Below are positions 1 through 6,099 of a DNA stretch of 8,101 bases, in pieces. The DNA is from Gemmatimonadota bacterium (GTDB lineage Bacteria > Gemmatimonadota > Gemmatimonadetes > Palauibacterales > Palauibacteraceae). Numbering within the stretch: the first letter of the stretch is position 1; each line of letters starts with the position of its first letter. Made by a program: the position numbers and the translations under genes. The notes beneath the pieces were generated by a model, which ran no database searches, was not told the DNA's origin, and saw only the letters and a program-made list of their open reading frames with translations. Location: the NCBI GenBank assembly GCA_030598525.1, contig JAUVPT010000060.1, positions 1 to 8,101 of the forward strand, written 5' to 3'.

Positions 1-77
1 CTCGAGGGACTTTCCGAGCGGATAGTATCCCTCTGTCCCGCTTAGAACGTGCGCGCGCTGCCCAGGGCCAGGATTAG

Positions 78-1247
78 TTAAGTCGTCGGGTCCGATTCCG
101 CTGCCGTCAGAAGCGAGTCCACAGGGGCCACGGCAAAAAACGCTCGAATCGTGTCGCCCGTGAGCCAGTTGGAACCCGGATCCAGGTCCTTGCTGGCCTC
201 GACGAGCGACGCACCCCTGACGTACGGCGCGGTCTCGACCGAGGCCGCCGTGCCCACCGAAGCGATCGAATCGATGCGACCTGCCGTGAGGGAAAACTCG
301 ATCGAGTCACCGGCAAGCTGAAAACTCCCCGAAACCGCAATCGAGCGACCCTCGCCGAATGCCCAGAGGCGTTCGACCTCCCCTCCCCTCATTTCAGCAG
401 TGACACGATCGGACTGCAGTTCGAAGTCCTGGCCGCTGGCCGACGCGTCGCCGAACGCCCTCACCTCTCTGAGCTCGTCGTCCGCAAAGCGAGCCAGCAC
501 GCTGTCCCCCGTGAGTTCAAACCCCTCTCCGCGGATGACCGGACGACCGTACAGAACGCCCAGCCCTCCGGCATCAAAGCGGGCACTGTCCGCCGTCGCG
601 TCCAGGTCCGACCGATGGATTTCCACGTTGCCGCGAGCGACCGCTCGTTCTTCCCCAAGAAACTCCGCTTCGTCGGAATCCACCAGAAACGGCTCCGTCC
701 CCGGCCCGCCGGTCGGCAACGTCATGTGGGGCCTCTGGGTGGCTAGAGTGCGGCTTCCCCGAAACGGAGTGCGCAGAAATTCGACGCGCGGTCCTTCGAG
801 AGTGGCCCCGGACCCCAGGCGCTCCAATCGCACACCGTTCACGGCCACCACTCGATCCGACAGGCCGTAATAGGTGACCGTATCCGCGTCCAGCACTCGC
901 GTGGTATCCCGGTACCGGACGGAACCGATCATTCGAGCTTCAGCGAGGTGCTCCAGGTGGACGGCGCTGTCCCCGGTCATGGAGGCATCCCCACATCGAC
1001 CGATTACCAGTCCACCTCCCAGGTGCATCGCGTACCGTCCCTCCGCACCGGGAATCGCCAGCATGTTGCTTCTCGGTTGATCCGCGGATCCGGACGCAGC
1101 CACCACGCGGACCCGGAGCTGGCAGCTCGGAGCGCCCTGGGCGTCGGCCGCCCTGGGAACGAGCATCACCGCGAGAAGTGTGAGAGCGAACCGGGAACCC
1201 GGAGGACGCATGCAGACAAGACCCGTTGGCAGCAGGCTCGTGATCAT
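78..1247 (-). CDS. lptA: OstA-like LPS transport protein (LptA-type), long form
   Basis: LptA proteins form the periplasmic beta-jellyroll bridge that carries LPS from LptC to LptD. This gene encodes 389 residues, about twice E. coli LptA (185). The ATG at 1247 overlaps the lptC stop (ATGA), and an alternative ATG at 1211 (Met13) would give a more compact signal peptide. Either way a hydrophobic stretch ends in RAADA-Q, a probable signal peptidase I site after residue 36. Several OstA-like units repeat the theme 'D-S-x-x-F ... V-x-G-x-V-x-L ... L-x-G-D-x-V', e.g. DATADSARFDAG, GFELTGDSVLARF, FELQSDRVTAEM and FQLAGDSIEF. Only two cysteines remain in the mature part (Cys42, Cys85). The tail near NWLTGDTIRAFF is not one I can assign. 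Whether it works as LptA, or as an LptA-like or LptD N-terminal-like partner, cannot be told. It ends with TAA 77 bases from the window edge, with no terminator in view, so the operon may go on. Confidence 0.8.
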   Translation of the reverse strand: MITSLLPTGLVCMRPPGSRFALTLLAVMLVPRAADAQGAPSCQLRVRVVAASGSADQPRSNMLAIPGAEGRYAMHLGGGLVIGRCGDASMTGDSAVHLEHLAEARMIGSVRYRDTTRVLDADTVTYYGLSDRVVAVNGVRLERLGSGATLEGPRVEFLRTPFRGSRTLATQRPHMTLPTGGPGTEPFLVDSDEAEFLGEERAVARGNVEIHRSDLDATADSARFDAGGLGVLYGRPVIRGEGFELTGDSVLARFADDELREVRAFGDASASGQDFELQSDRVTAEMRGGEVERLWAFGEGRSIAVSGSFQLAGDSIEFSLTAGRIDSIASVGTAASVETAPYVRGASLVEASKDLDPGSNWLTGDTIRAFFAVAPVDSLLTAAESDPTT

Positions 1248-1840
1248 TCAGGACGCGTGCCCGATGCGGAGGTGGGGTTTCCCTCCGACACGAAGCTCGG
1301 ATTGAGGCTCTGCACGTTTTCAAGCTGAGCATCGCTGACGAAGCTGTCCCCCCTCATCTGCAGACCCGGCCGGTACAACACGAAGGCAGTGTCCCCGTAA
1401 AGCGAGTCGGCCTCCGCGGCATAACGAAGCCTCTCCGTGACCAGGCGTTTGGAACCCGCCGCCTCCGTGACCTCCACGCCGCCTCTCACCTCGACGTCCC
1501 CCGTTTCGAACCGGTACTCGCCCTCCCGACCGGTCAACACTCCCTCTTCGAGTCCGGTGCGACCGTAGAATGTGATCGTGAGATTGCGCAGCTGAAGTAG
1601 CCCCTCCTCCTGGAAGCTGAAGGCCGTATCAGCCACCAGGACTCCGTTGCGAACTCCCGCCCGGGTGAGGTTCATTTCAACCCCAACCAGGACCTGGTCG
1701 GCCTCGAGTCCCAGGAGAGTGTCCGAAGCCAGCGGCTTCTGACTTTCCTTCTCACAGCCACCCAGAATCGGCAAGACAAGGACGGCCAGGACGGCCGATC
1801 GCAACGCGGTTCCAGGGGAACGAGTCGGTGGCCTGTTCAC
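1244..1840 (-). CDS. lptC: LptC-like LPS export protein, predicted lipoprotein
   Basis: LptC takes LPS from the LptBFG transporter in the inner membrane and passes it to LptA in the periplasm. This 198-residue protein begins at a GTG that overlaps the kdsD stop (GTGA). The first 28 residues have an arginine-rich start and hydrophobic core ending in ILGGC, a clear lipobox with Cys29 as the lipidated residue. The E. coli protein instead uses a transmembrane helix. The rest is short alternating strands such as NGVLVADTAF, QLRNLTITFY, GEYRFETGDVEVRGGVEV and LVTERLRYAAEADSLYGD, the pattern of the LptC/OstA beta-jellyroll ('...T-E-x-L-x-Y...D'). The last 35 residues look disordered. The residue after Cys29 is Glu, not the Asp that keeps lipoproteins in the E. 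coli inner membrane, but that rule may not hold here. Assignment rests on fold pattern and on lying between kdsD and an OstA gene; the sequence itself is weakly conserved. Confidence 0.85.
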   Translation of the reverse strand: MNRPPTRSPGTALRSAVLAVLVLPILGGCEKESQKPLASDTLLGLEADQVLVGVEMNLTRAGVRNGVLVADTAFSFQEEGLLQLRNLTITFYGRTGLEEGVLTGREGEYRFETGDVEVRGGVEVTEAAGSKRLVTERLRYAAEADSLYGDTAFVLYRPGLQMRGDSFVSDAQLENVQSLNPSFVSEGNPTSASGTRPE

Positions 1841-2832
1841 GTCAGCCCAGCCCGAAGCAGATCGTGCAGGTGGACCATCCCGATCAGCTGCTTTTCCGGC
1901 CCAACCACGGGCATCGCCATGATCCCGTGCTCCTGCATCAGGGACAGAGCCCCGGTGGCCATCTCGCCCGGCTCGATCGTCTTCGCATCCGTGGTCATGG
2001 CCCGATTAACCGCGTGCGAGAGAAAATCCGGGTGCGCGTCCGCGTATCGGGTGAGATCGCCGGCCGTGATCACTCCGACGACCCGCGACATGCCGTCGAG
2101 TATTGGCACCGTGCCCTGTCGGTGAGCGATCTCGTGCATGGCCGCTCCAAGATCGCCGTCGAGTCCAAGCCGCGGGACGTGCTCATCGTCAGTGACCATC
2201 ACGTCCCGAACGGTCAAGGTCAGGCGCCGCCCCAGGTCCCCGCCGGGGTGCAACCGGGCGAAGTCCTCCGGCCCGAAGCCCCGCACCTCGGACACCGCCA
2301 TTGCCAGGGCATCGCCCATCGCGAGAGCCGCCGTGCTGCTGGCCGTGGGCGCCAGGTCGTGCGGACACGCCTCCACCTGAACACTGACGTCCAGGGCAAG
2401 ATTCGCCCGACCCGCGAGCTTTGATGTCGGCTCCGCCGTCAGGGCGATGACGGGAATGCCCAGGCGCTCGAGTACCGGCATCAGGCTTTCCAGCTCCGCG
2501 GACTCTCCACTCTTGGAGATCGCGAGCAGGAGATCTCCACGGACCAGCATGCCGACGTCCCCGTGCGCCGCCTCCACCGGGTGGAGGAAGATCGCGGGCG
2601 TTCCAGTGGACGAGAAAGTCGAGGCAAGCTTTCGGGCGACGATCCCCGACTTTCCGATACCGGTAACGACGACGCGGCCAGAAATTGACCCGATCGCTTC
2701 CACCGCCCTGACGAATGTCGATCCGAGGCGACCCGCCATGGATGCCACGCTCTCGCTCTCGATGCGCAGCACCTCACGGCCCCGCTCGATGATGCGTGAC
2801 TCGTGCGCCGGATTGCCGATGCCCTCACTCAC
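1837..2832 (-). CDS. kdsD: Arabinose-5-phosphate isomerase (SIS plus two CBS domains)
   Basis: KdsD converts ribulose-5-phosphate to arabinose-5-phosphate, the substrate of KdsA. From the GTG at 2832 the protein is 331 residues (E. coli 328) and begins with the family's helix IIERGREVLRIE. The SIS domain (about residues 40-195) has VTGIGKSG with Lys61, HPVEAAHGDVGM with His90, SKSGESAELE with Glu113, EACPHDLAPT with Glu154 and RLHPGG with His195. These align at a constant +2 with the E. coli catalytic residues Lys59, His88, Glu111, Glu152 and His193. Two CBS domains follow (about 208-265 and 275-331), as in full-length KdsD; they may sense a nucleotide or CMP-Kdo, which is not established here. 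It overlaps kdsC by eight bases and its stop overlaps the lptC GTG by four. All key residues are intact. Confidence 0.96.
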   Translation of the reverse strand: MSEGIGNPAHESRIIERGREVLRIESESVASMAGRLGSTFVRAVEAIGSISGRVVVTGIGKSGIVARKLASTFSSTGTPAIFLHPVEAAHGDVGMLVRGDLLLAISKSGESAELESLMPVLERLGIPVIALTAEPTSKLAGRANLALDVSVQVEACPHDLAPTASSTAALAMGDALAMAVSEVRGFGPEDFARLHPGGDLGRRLTLTVRDVMVTDDEHVPRLGLDGDLGAAMHEIAHRQGTVPILDGMSRVVGVITAGDLTRYADAHPDFLSHAVNRAMTTDAKTIEPGEMATGALSLMQEHGIMAMPVVGPEKQLIGMVHLHDLLRAGLT

Positions 2833-3400
2833 TCTCTTTCGACCTCCAGTGCTCGAAACACTCCGCAACGTACGCTTCAACGAGGGAACTCCATTCCCCT
2901 CGCGCTCGGAGGAGGGCCTCGCTGAACTCTCGAACGGCACCCGCCCCTCCACACACGTCGCCAACCCAGACCGCGGTCTCCTTGACCTCGGGAACGGCAT
3001 TCGCCACGGCCGCCGGTAGCCCTACCTCGCGAAGCACCGGAAGATCCGCCAGATCATCGGCAAGGAACGCCGCCTGATCCCAGGTGGCACCGGCGCGTCG
3101 GAGGATGTGGTCTACGGCCTCTAGCTTGCCGAAGGGAGAGACCTGGTGAATCTCGAGGATCCCCAGGGCCTCCGCTCGCTTCCGCACGGACATCGAGACC
3201 TTGCCTGAAACGATGGCCACTTCGAGATCGGCCCGCCGAAGCATGTGGATGGCCAGCCCGTCGTGCACGTGAAACCGGCGTCCCTCGGTCTCGCAGTCCT
3301 GGTCCGCGAATACATACAGTCCGCCATCCGTCATTACGCCGTCCGCGTCCAGGAGGACCACGCGAATATCCAGGGCCTGCTTCGGGGATATGGAACTCAT
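2825..3400 (-). CDS. kdsC: Kdo-8-phosphate phosphatase (HAD family)
   Basis: KdsC removes the phosphate of Kdo-8-phosphate to give free Kdo. The 191 residues fit the family (E. coli 188). HAD motif I is LLDADGVMTDG with the nucleophile Asp18 and acid/base Asp20. Motif II is IVSGK (Ser65), the motif III lysine is probably Lys92 in FGKLEAV, and motif IV is FLADDLADLPVL (Asp115, Asp116). The GGAGAVREFSEALL helix near the C-terminus is also typical, and there is no cap domain, as expected for the tetrameric KdsC type. Odd points are SGK where most have [ST]GR, and F-G-K-L where most have D-K-L. The ATG at 3400 overlaps the kdsA stop by four bases, and a longer reading upstream would run back inside kdsA. 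Related HAD phosphatases act on other sugar phosphates, but the kdsA and kdsD neighbours settle the role. Confidence 0.95.
   Translation of the reverse strand: MSSISPKQALDIRVVLLDADGVMTDGGLYVFADQDCETEGRRFHVHDGLAIHMLRRADLEVAIVSGKVSMSVRKRAEALGILEIHQVSPFGKLEAVDHILRRAGATWDQAAFLADDLADLPVLREVGLPAAVANAVPEVKETAVWVGDVCGGAGAVREFSEALLRARGEWSSLVEAYVAECFEHWRSKESE
2842..2847 (-). promoter_or_regulatory. Strong ribosome-binding site of kdsD
   Basis: The minus strand reads GGAGGT, the best Shine-Dalgarno match among the coupled genes, with 10 bases between GGAGG and the GTG at 2832. It decides the kdsD start: this GTG gives a protein of normal length (331 residues), whereas earlier in-frame starts would add sequence that is only the back of kdsC. 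It sits inside the last codons of kdsC. Confidence 0.7.
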
Positions 3401-4221
3401 CCGCGATGCTCGGGAATCCGGTCCCGCGCCTCGCGGACAGCCAACAGCCCCTCCAGCAGACCCTCGAGCCGTTCGAGGGGCAGCATGTTGGCCCCGTCCG
3501 ATGGAGCGCTGGGCGGATCCGGGTGTGTTTCCACGAACAGGCCGTCCGCACCCGCCGCTACGGCCGCCCGGGCCAGGGTCTCGATCCAACGGGGCTCGCC
3601 CCCGCTGGAGGCTCCGCCACCGCCGCCTCCCGGTAACTGCACCGAGTGCGTGGCATCGAACAGAGCCGGGCAACCGCATGTCTCCCGCATGATGGCGAAG
3701 CTGCGCATGTCGACCACCCAGCGGCCGTAGCCGAACGCAGTGCCCCGCTCTGTCACGCTGACTCCGCCGGAACCCGCCTCCCTCACTTTCTGGACCGGAT
3801 ACCGCATGTCTTCAGGAGCCAGCCATTGACCCTTCTTGATGTTGACCGGAAGCCCGGTGCTCCCGGCAGCCGTCAACAGGTCGGTCTGCCGGCACAGGAA
3901 GGCCGGAATCTGGATGGCATCGACGCCGTGGCCGAGGGCCTGCGCCTGGGCCGGTTCATGGATGTCGGTCAGTACGGGCAAGCCTGTGGCGCGGCGTACG
4001 GCATCCAGGCGCTCCAGGCCTTCGCTCAGGCCCGGTCCACGAGGCGACGAGGCGATTGTGCGATTCGCCTTGTCAAAGGATGCCTTGAAGATGGCAGAGA
4101 CCCCCAGGCGATCCGCCACGTCCCGCACCCTCTCCGCGACCCGGATGTTGAGAGCATCGTCTTCAAGCAGGCAGGGCCCGGCGATGACCAGGAACCGCCC
4201 ACCAGGCTCCAGGATGCTCAT
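3397..4221 (-). CDS. kdsA: Kdo-8-phosphate synthase, metal-dependent type
   Basis: KdsA condenses phosphoenolpyruvate with D-arabinose-5-phosphate to Kdo-8-phosphate in the cytoplasm, the committed step to the LPS inner-core sugar. The 274-residue TIM-barrel protein starts at the ATG overlapping the pyrG stop. The frame stays open far upstream within pyrG, but that part is not homologous. FLVIAGPC places Cys17 where metal-dependent enzymes such as that of Aquifex have their metal-binding Cys (E. coli has Asn). His192 (DATHSVQLPGG), Glu231 (VETHPDP) and Asp242 complete the metal set, so a divalent-metal enzyme is predicted. KASFDKANR (46-54), IQIPAFLCRQTDLL (103-116) and VNIKKGQ (126-132) are diagnostic. 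Two departures stand out: the arabinose-phosphate loop after KANR reads TIASSPRG instead of the usual SSxxSxRG, and a loop of six glycines follows LP at 196-197. It lacks a strong ribosome site, so translation probably relies on coupling to pyrG. Confidence 0.97.
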   Translation of the reverse strand: MSILEPGGRFLVIAGPCLLEDDALNIRVAERVRDVADRLGVSAIFKASFDKANRTIASSPRGPGLSEGLERLDAVRRATGLPVLTDIHEPAQAQALGHGVDAIQIPAFLCRQTDLLTAAGSTGLPVNIKKGQWLAPEDMRYPVQKVREAGSGGVSVTERGTAFGYGRWVVDMRSFAIMRETCGCPALFDATHSVQLPGGGGGGASSGGEPRWIETLARAAVAAGADGLFVETHPDPPSAPSDGANMLPLERLEGLLEGLLAVREARDRIPEHRG

Positions 4222-5897
4222 TCGCGGCCAGCCGTAGCCAGGCCGGGCCGGTCCTCGACCTCGCCGGTCTCCGCGGGACGCCCCAGGCGGAAGTCCAGGG
4301 CCGCCGAGATGAAAGCGGCGAATAGCGGATGCGCTCGTGTCGGTCGGGACTTGAGCTCCGGATGGAACTGCGTGGCCACGAAGAAGGGGTGATCCCGAAG
4401 CTCGATGATCTCGACCAGACCACCACCCGGCGAAAGGCCACTGAAGACCATTCCTGCCGCTGCCAGCGCATCGCGGTACTCGTTGTTCACTTCGTATCTG
4501 TGACGGTGGCGCTCCGAAACCTCCTCCTCGCCGTAGATCGCCTTGACCCGACTGCCCTCTACGAGGTGAGCCGGGTAGGCCCCGAGCCTCATCGTTCCGC
4601 CCTTCATGGTGACCTTGAGCTGGGAATCCAGGAGCGAAATGACGGGGTGTGGAGTGTCCGGCTCGAACTCGGACGAGTCCGCGCCCTCCAATCCACATAC
4701 GTTCCTGGACAGTTCGATGATCGCGCATTGCAGACCGAGACAGATCCCAAGATAGGGCACACCCTCCTCGCGCAGGTAGCGCACCGTATCGACCATTCCT
4801 TCGACGCCTCGCTGCCCGAACCCACCGGGTATCAACACTGCGTCGTACGGCGCCAGCGCCGTCGTCCCCTGGGAGTCGATGGCCTCGGAGGAGAGCCAGT
4901 CGATCCGCACACCGACGTCGTTGGCGATCCCCCCGTGTATCAAGGCCTCCTGGATGGACTTGTAAGAGTCCACCAGGGACGTGTACTTGCCGACCACGCC
5001 GACTCGCACCTCCCCCGACCCCGGGTGCTTGATGCGCTCGACCATCGTCTCCCACGCGCCCAGGTCCGGATCGGGGGTCTCGAGCCCGAGGTGATCGATG
5101 ATACGGTCGTCCAGGCGCTGTTCGCGGAACCGGAGAGGCACTTCATAGATCGTGTCCATGTCGCGGCTTTCGATCACGTCCCGGATGTCCACATTGCAGA
5201 AACGACCGACCTTCCTGCGAACCTCCTCGGGAAGAGGCCACTCCGTGCGGCACACCAGGATGTCGGGCTGAAGTCCGATCTCCATCAACTCACGCACCGA
5301 ATGCTGCGTCGGCTTCGTCTTGAGTTCACCGGCAGCCGCGATGTACGGAACAAGCGTCAGGTGAATCAGGACCGTGTTCTTCCAGCCCACGTCCTGCCGG
5401 AACTGGCGAATCGCTTCGAGGAACGGAAGTGATTCAATGTCGCCGACTGTGCCCCCGACCTCGGTAATGACCACGTCATGGCCTGGAGACAGCATCTGGA
5501 TGTAGGACTTGATCTCGTCGGTTACGTGCGGAATGACCTGGACCGTCGCACCCAGAAAATCTCCCCTGCGCTCCTTGGTGATGATGTTCTGATAGATTCG
5601 GCCGGTCGTGACATTGTTCGCCTGCGACAATGACTCGTTGATGAACCTCTCGTAGTGACCAAGGTCCAGGTCGGTCTCCGCTCCGTCGTCCGTTACGTAC
5701 ACCTCGCCGTGCTGGAACGGCGACATCGTGCCGGGATCGACGTTGATGTACGGATCGAATTTCTGAATCGTCACTGCGAGTCCTCGCTCGACGAGCAATC
5801 GGCCGATCGACGCCGCCGCGATTCCCTTGCCGAGGGAGGAAACCACTCCCCCAGTGACGAAAATGTACTTCGTATCCGCCGATGGCGTGTCAGGCAT
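4218..5897 (-). CDS. pyrG: CTP synthase (glutamine-hydrolysing)
   Basis: PyrG makes CTP from UTP, ATP and glutamine in the cytoplasm, the last step of pyrimidine nucleotide synthesis. The 559 residues match the family length (E. coli 545) with full N-terminal synthase and C-terminal glutaminase domains. Visible marks are the nucleotide-binding VTGGVVSSLGKGI (residues 14-26, Lys24), Mg-ligand Asp78 in DLDLGHYERF, and EVGGTVGDIESLPF around residue 146. They continue with KYTSLVDSYKSI at the domain junction and the GATase triad Cys386 (GICLGLQ), His512 and Glu514 (FHPEL). About 25 extra residues trail at the C-terminus, with no known function. The ATG at 5897 gives the usual start, three residues or so longer than most. 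The stop overlaps the kdsA ATG (ATGA). CTP is used by KdsB to activate Kdo, which explains its place at the head of this LPS operon. All catalytic residues are present. Confidence 0.98.
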   Translation of the reverse strand: MPDTPSADTKYIFVTGGVVSSLGKGIAAASIGRLLVERGLAVTIQKFDPYINVDPGTMSPFQHGEVYVTDDGAETDLDLGHYERFINESLSQANNVTTGRIYQNIITKERRGDFLGATVQVIPHVTDEIKSYIQMLSPGHDVVITEVGGTVGDIESLPFLEAIRQFRQDVGWKNTVLIHLTLVPYIAAAGELKTKPTQHSVRELMEIGLQPDILVCRTEWPLPEEVRRKVGRFCNVDIRDVIESRDMDTIYEVPLRFREQRLDDRIIDHLGLETPDPDLGAWETMVERIKHPGSGEVRVGVVGKYTSLVDSYKSIQEALIHGGIANDVGVRIDWLSSEAIDSQGTTALAPYDAVLIPGGFGQRGVEGMVDTVRYLREEGVPYLGICLGLQCAIIELSRNVCGLEGADSSEFEPDTPHPVISLLDSQLKVTMKGGTMRLGAYPAHLVEGSRVKAIYGEEEVSERHRHRYEVNNEYRDALAAAGMVFSGLSPGGGLVEIIELRDHPFFVATQFHPELKSRPTRAHPLFAAFISAALDFRLGRPAETGEVEDRPGLATAGRE

Positions 5898-6060
5898 TGA
5901 CTCTCACTTTCGGGTCTGTATTGCGTTGCCCCGACAGATCTTGCCCTGGACGGGGAACACGGCTGTGGAAGAGACGTCGACGCACGGTTCTTGCCCGGAG
6001 GCAGAGGCGGCCACGATGGGCCGAAAGCGGATGCGTGACGGCGGTAAATTCACGCTCCGT
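5898..6060 (-). promoter_or_regulatory. Long 5' leader of pyrG
   Basis: About 155-160 bases lie between the proposed transcription start and the pyrG ATG. The minus strand carries GGGCAA three times (5996-5991, 5946-5941, 5931-5926). A possible 5-bp GC stem pairs CCCCG (5955-5951) with CGGGG (5933-5929) over a 17-base loop. No U-run follows it, so it is not a classic terminator, and I do not see the C-tract and attenuator known for pyrG of Gram-positive bacteria. A modest ribosome site (GTGAGAG) lies 3-9 bases before the ATG. I recognise no known riboswitch. A regulatory role is a guess from length alone. Confidence 0.3.
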
Positions 6061-6090
6061 AAAGTAATCCGTGCCGGAAGCTGATGTCAA
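6061..6090 (-). promoter_or_regulatory. Candidate housekeeping promoter for the pyrG-lptA operon
   Basis: On the minus strand a perfect TTGACA -35 box (6090-6085) is followed after 18 bases by TACTTT (6066-6061), which keeps the T, A and final T of the -10 consensus. A shift to ATTACT with a 16-base spacer is also possible. It begins 9 bases after the stop of the outer-membrane protein gene, and transcription would start near 6056-6053, about 155 bases before the pyrG ATG. It lies in the only gene-free gap in the window, which supports it. No experimental evidence; the -10 match is moderate. Confidence 0.55.
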
Positions 6091-6099
6091 AGGTCCCGA

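Noticed and set aside
1..77. Possible terminator after lptA
   Set aside because: There is a GCGCGCGC stretch and a weak gaggga/tccctc inverted repeat (4-9, 28-33) with an 18-base loop, but no T-run on either strand, so no terminator is supported. No gene start is visible in it either.
1774..1799. Short direct repeat ggacggcc in the lptC signal region
   Set aside because: Two copies encode the repetitive Ala/Val/Leu core of the signal peptide; no sign of a functional repeat.
1828..2424. Plus-strand 198-codon open frame opposite kdsD
   Set aside because: Antisense shadow; kdsD on the minus strand has all catalytic residues.
3646..4392. Plus-strand 248-codon open frame opposite kdsA and the end of pyrG
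   Set aside because: Antisense shadow spanning two real genes, with no recognisable motif.
4222..5055. Open frame upstream of kdsA reaching deep into pyrG, suggesting a fused 552-residue protein
   Set aside because: KdsA homology begins at the ATG at 4221; the upstream part is an out-of-frame reading of pyrG.
4329..5432. Plus-strand 367-codon open frame opposite pyrG
   Set aside because: Shadow of a conserved GC-rich gene; the translation has no family features and pyrG is complete on the other strand.
5890..6090. Minus-strand 66-codon reading frame across the pyrG leader, from a TTG, overlapping the pyrG ATG
   Set aside because: Its TTG start is the -35 box of the proposed promoter, it has no convincing ribosome site, and the Arg-rich translation resembles nothing I know. 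A leader peptide cannot be fully excluded.
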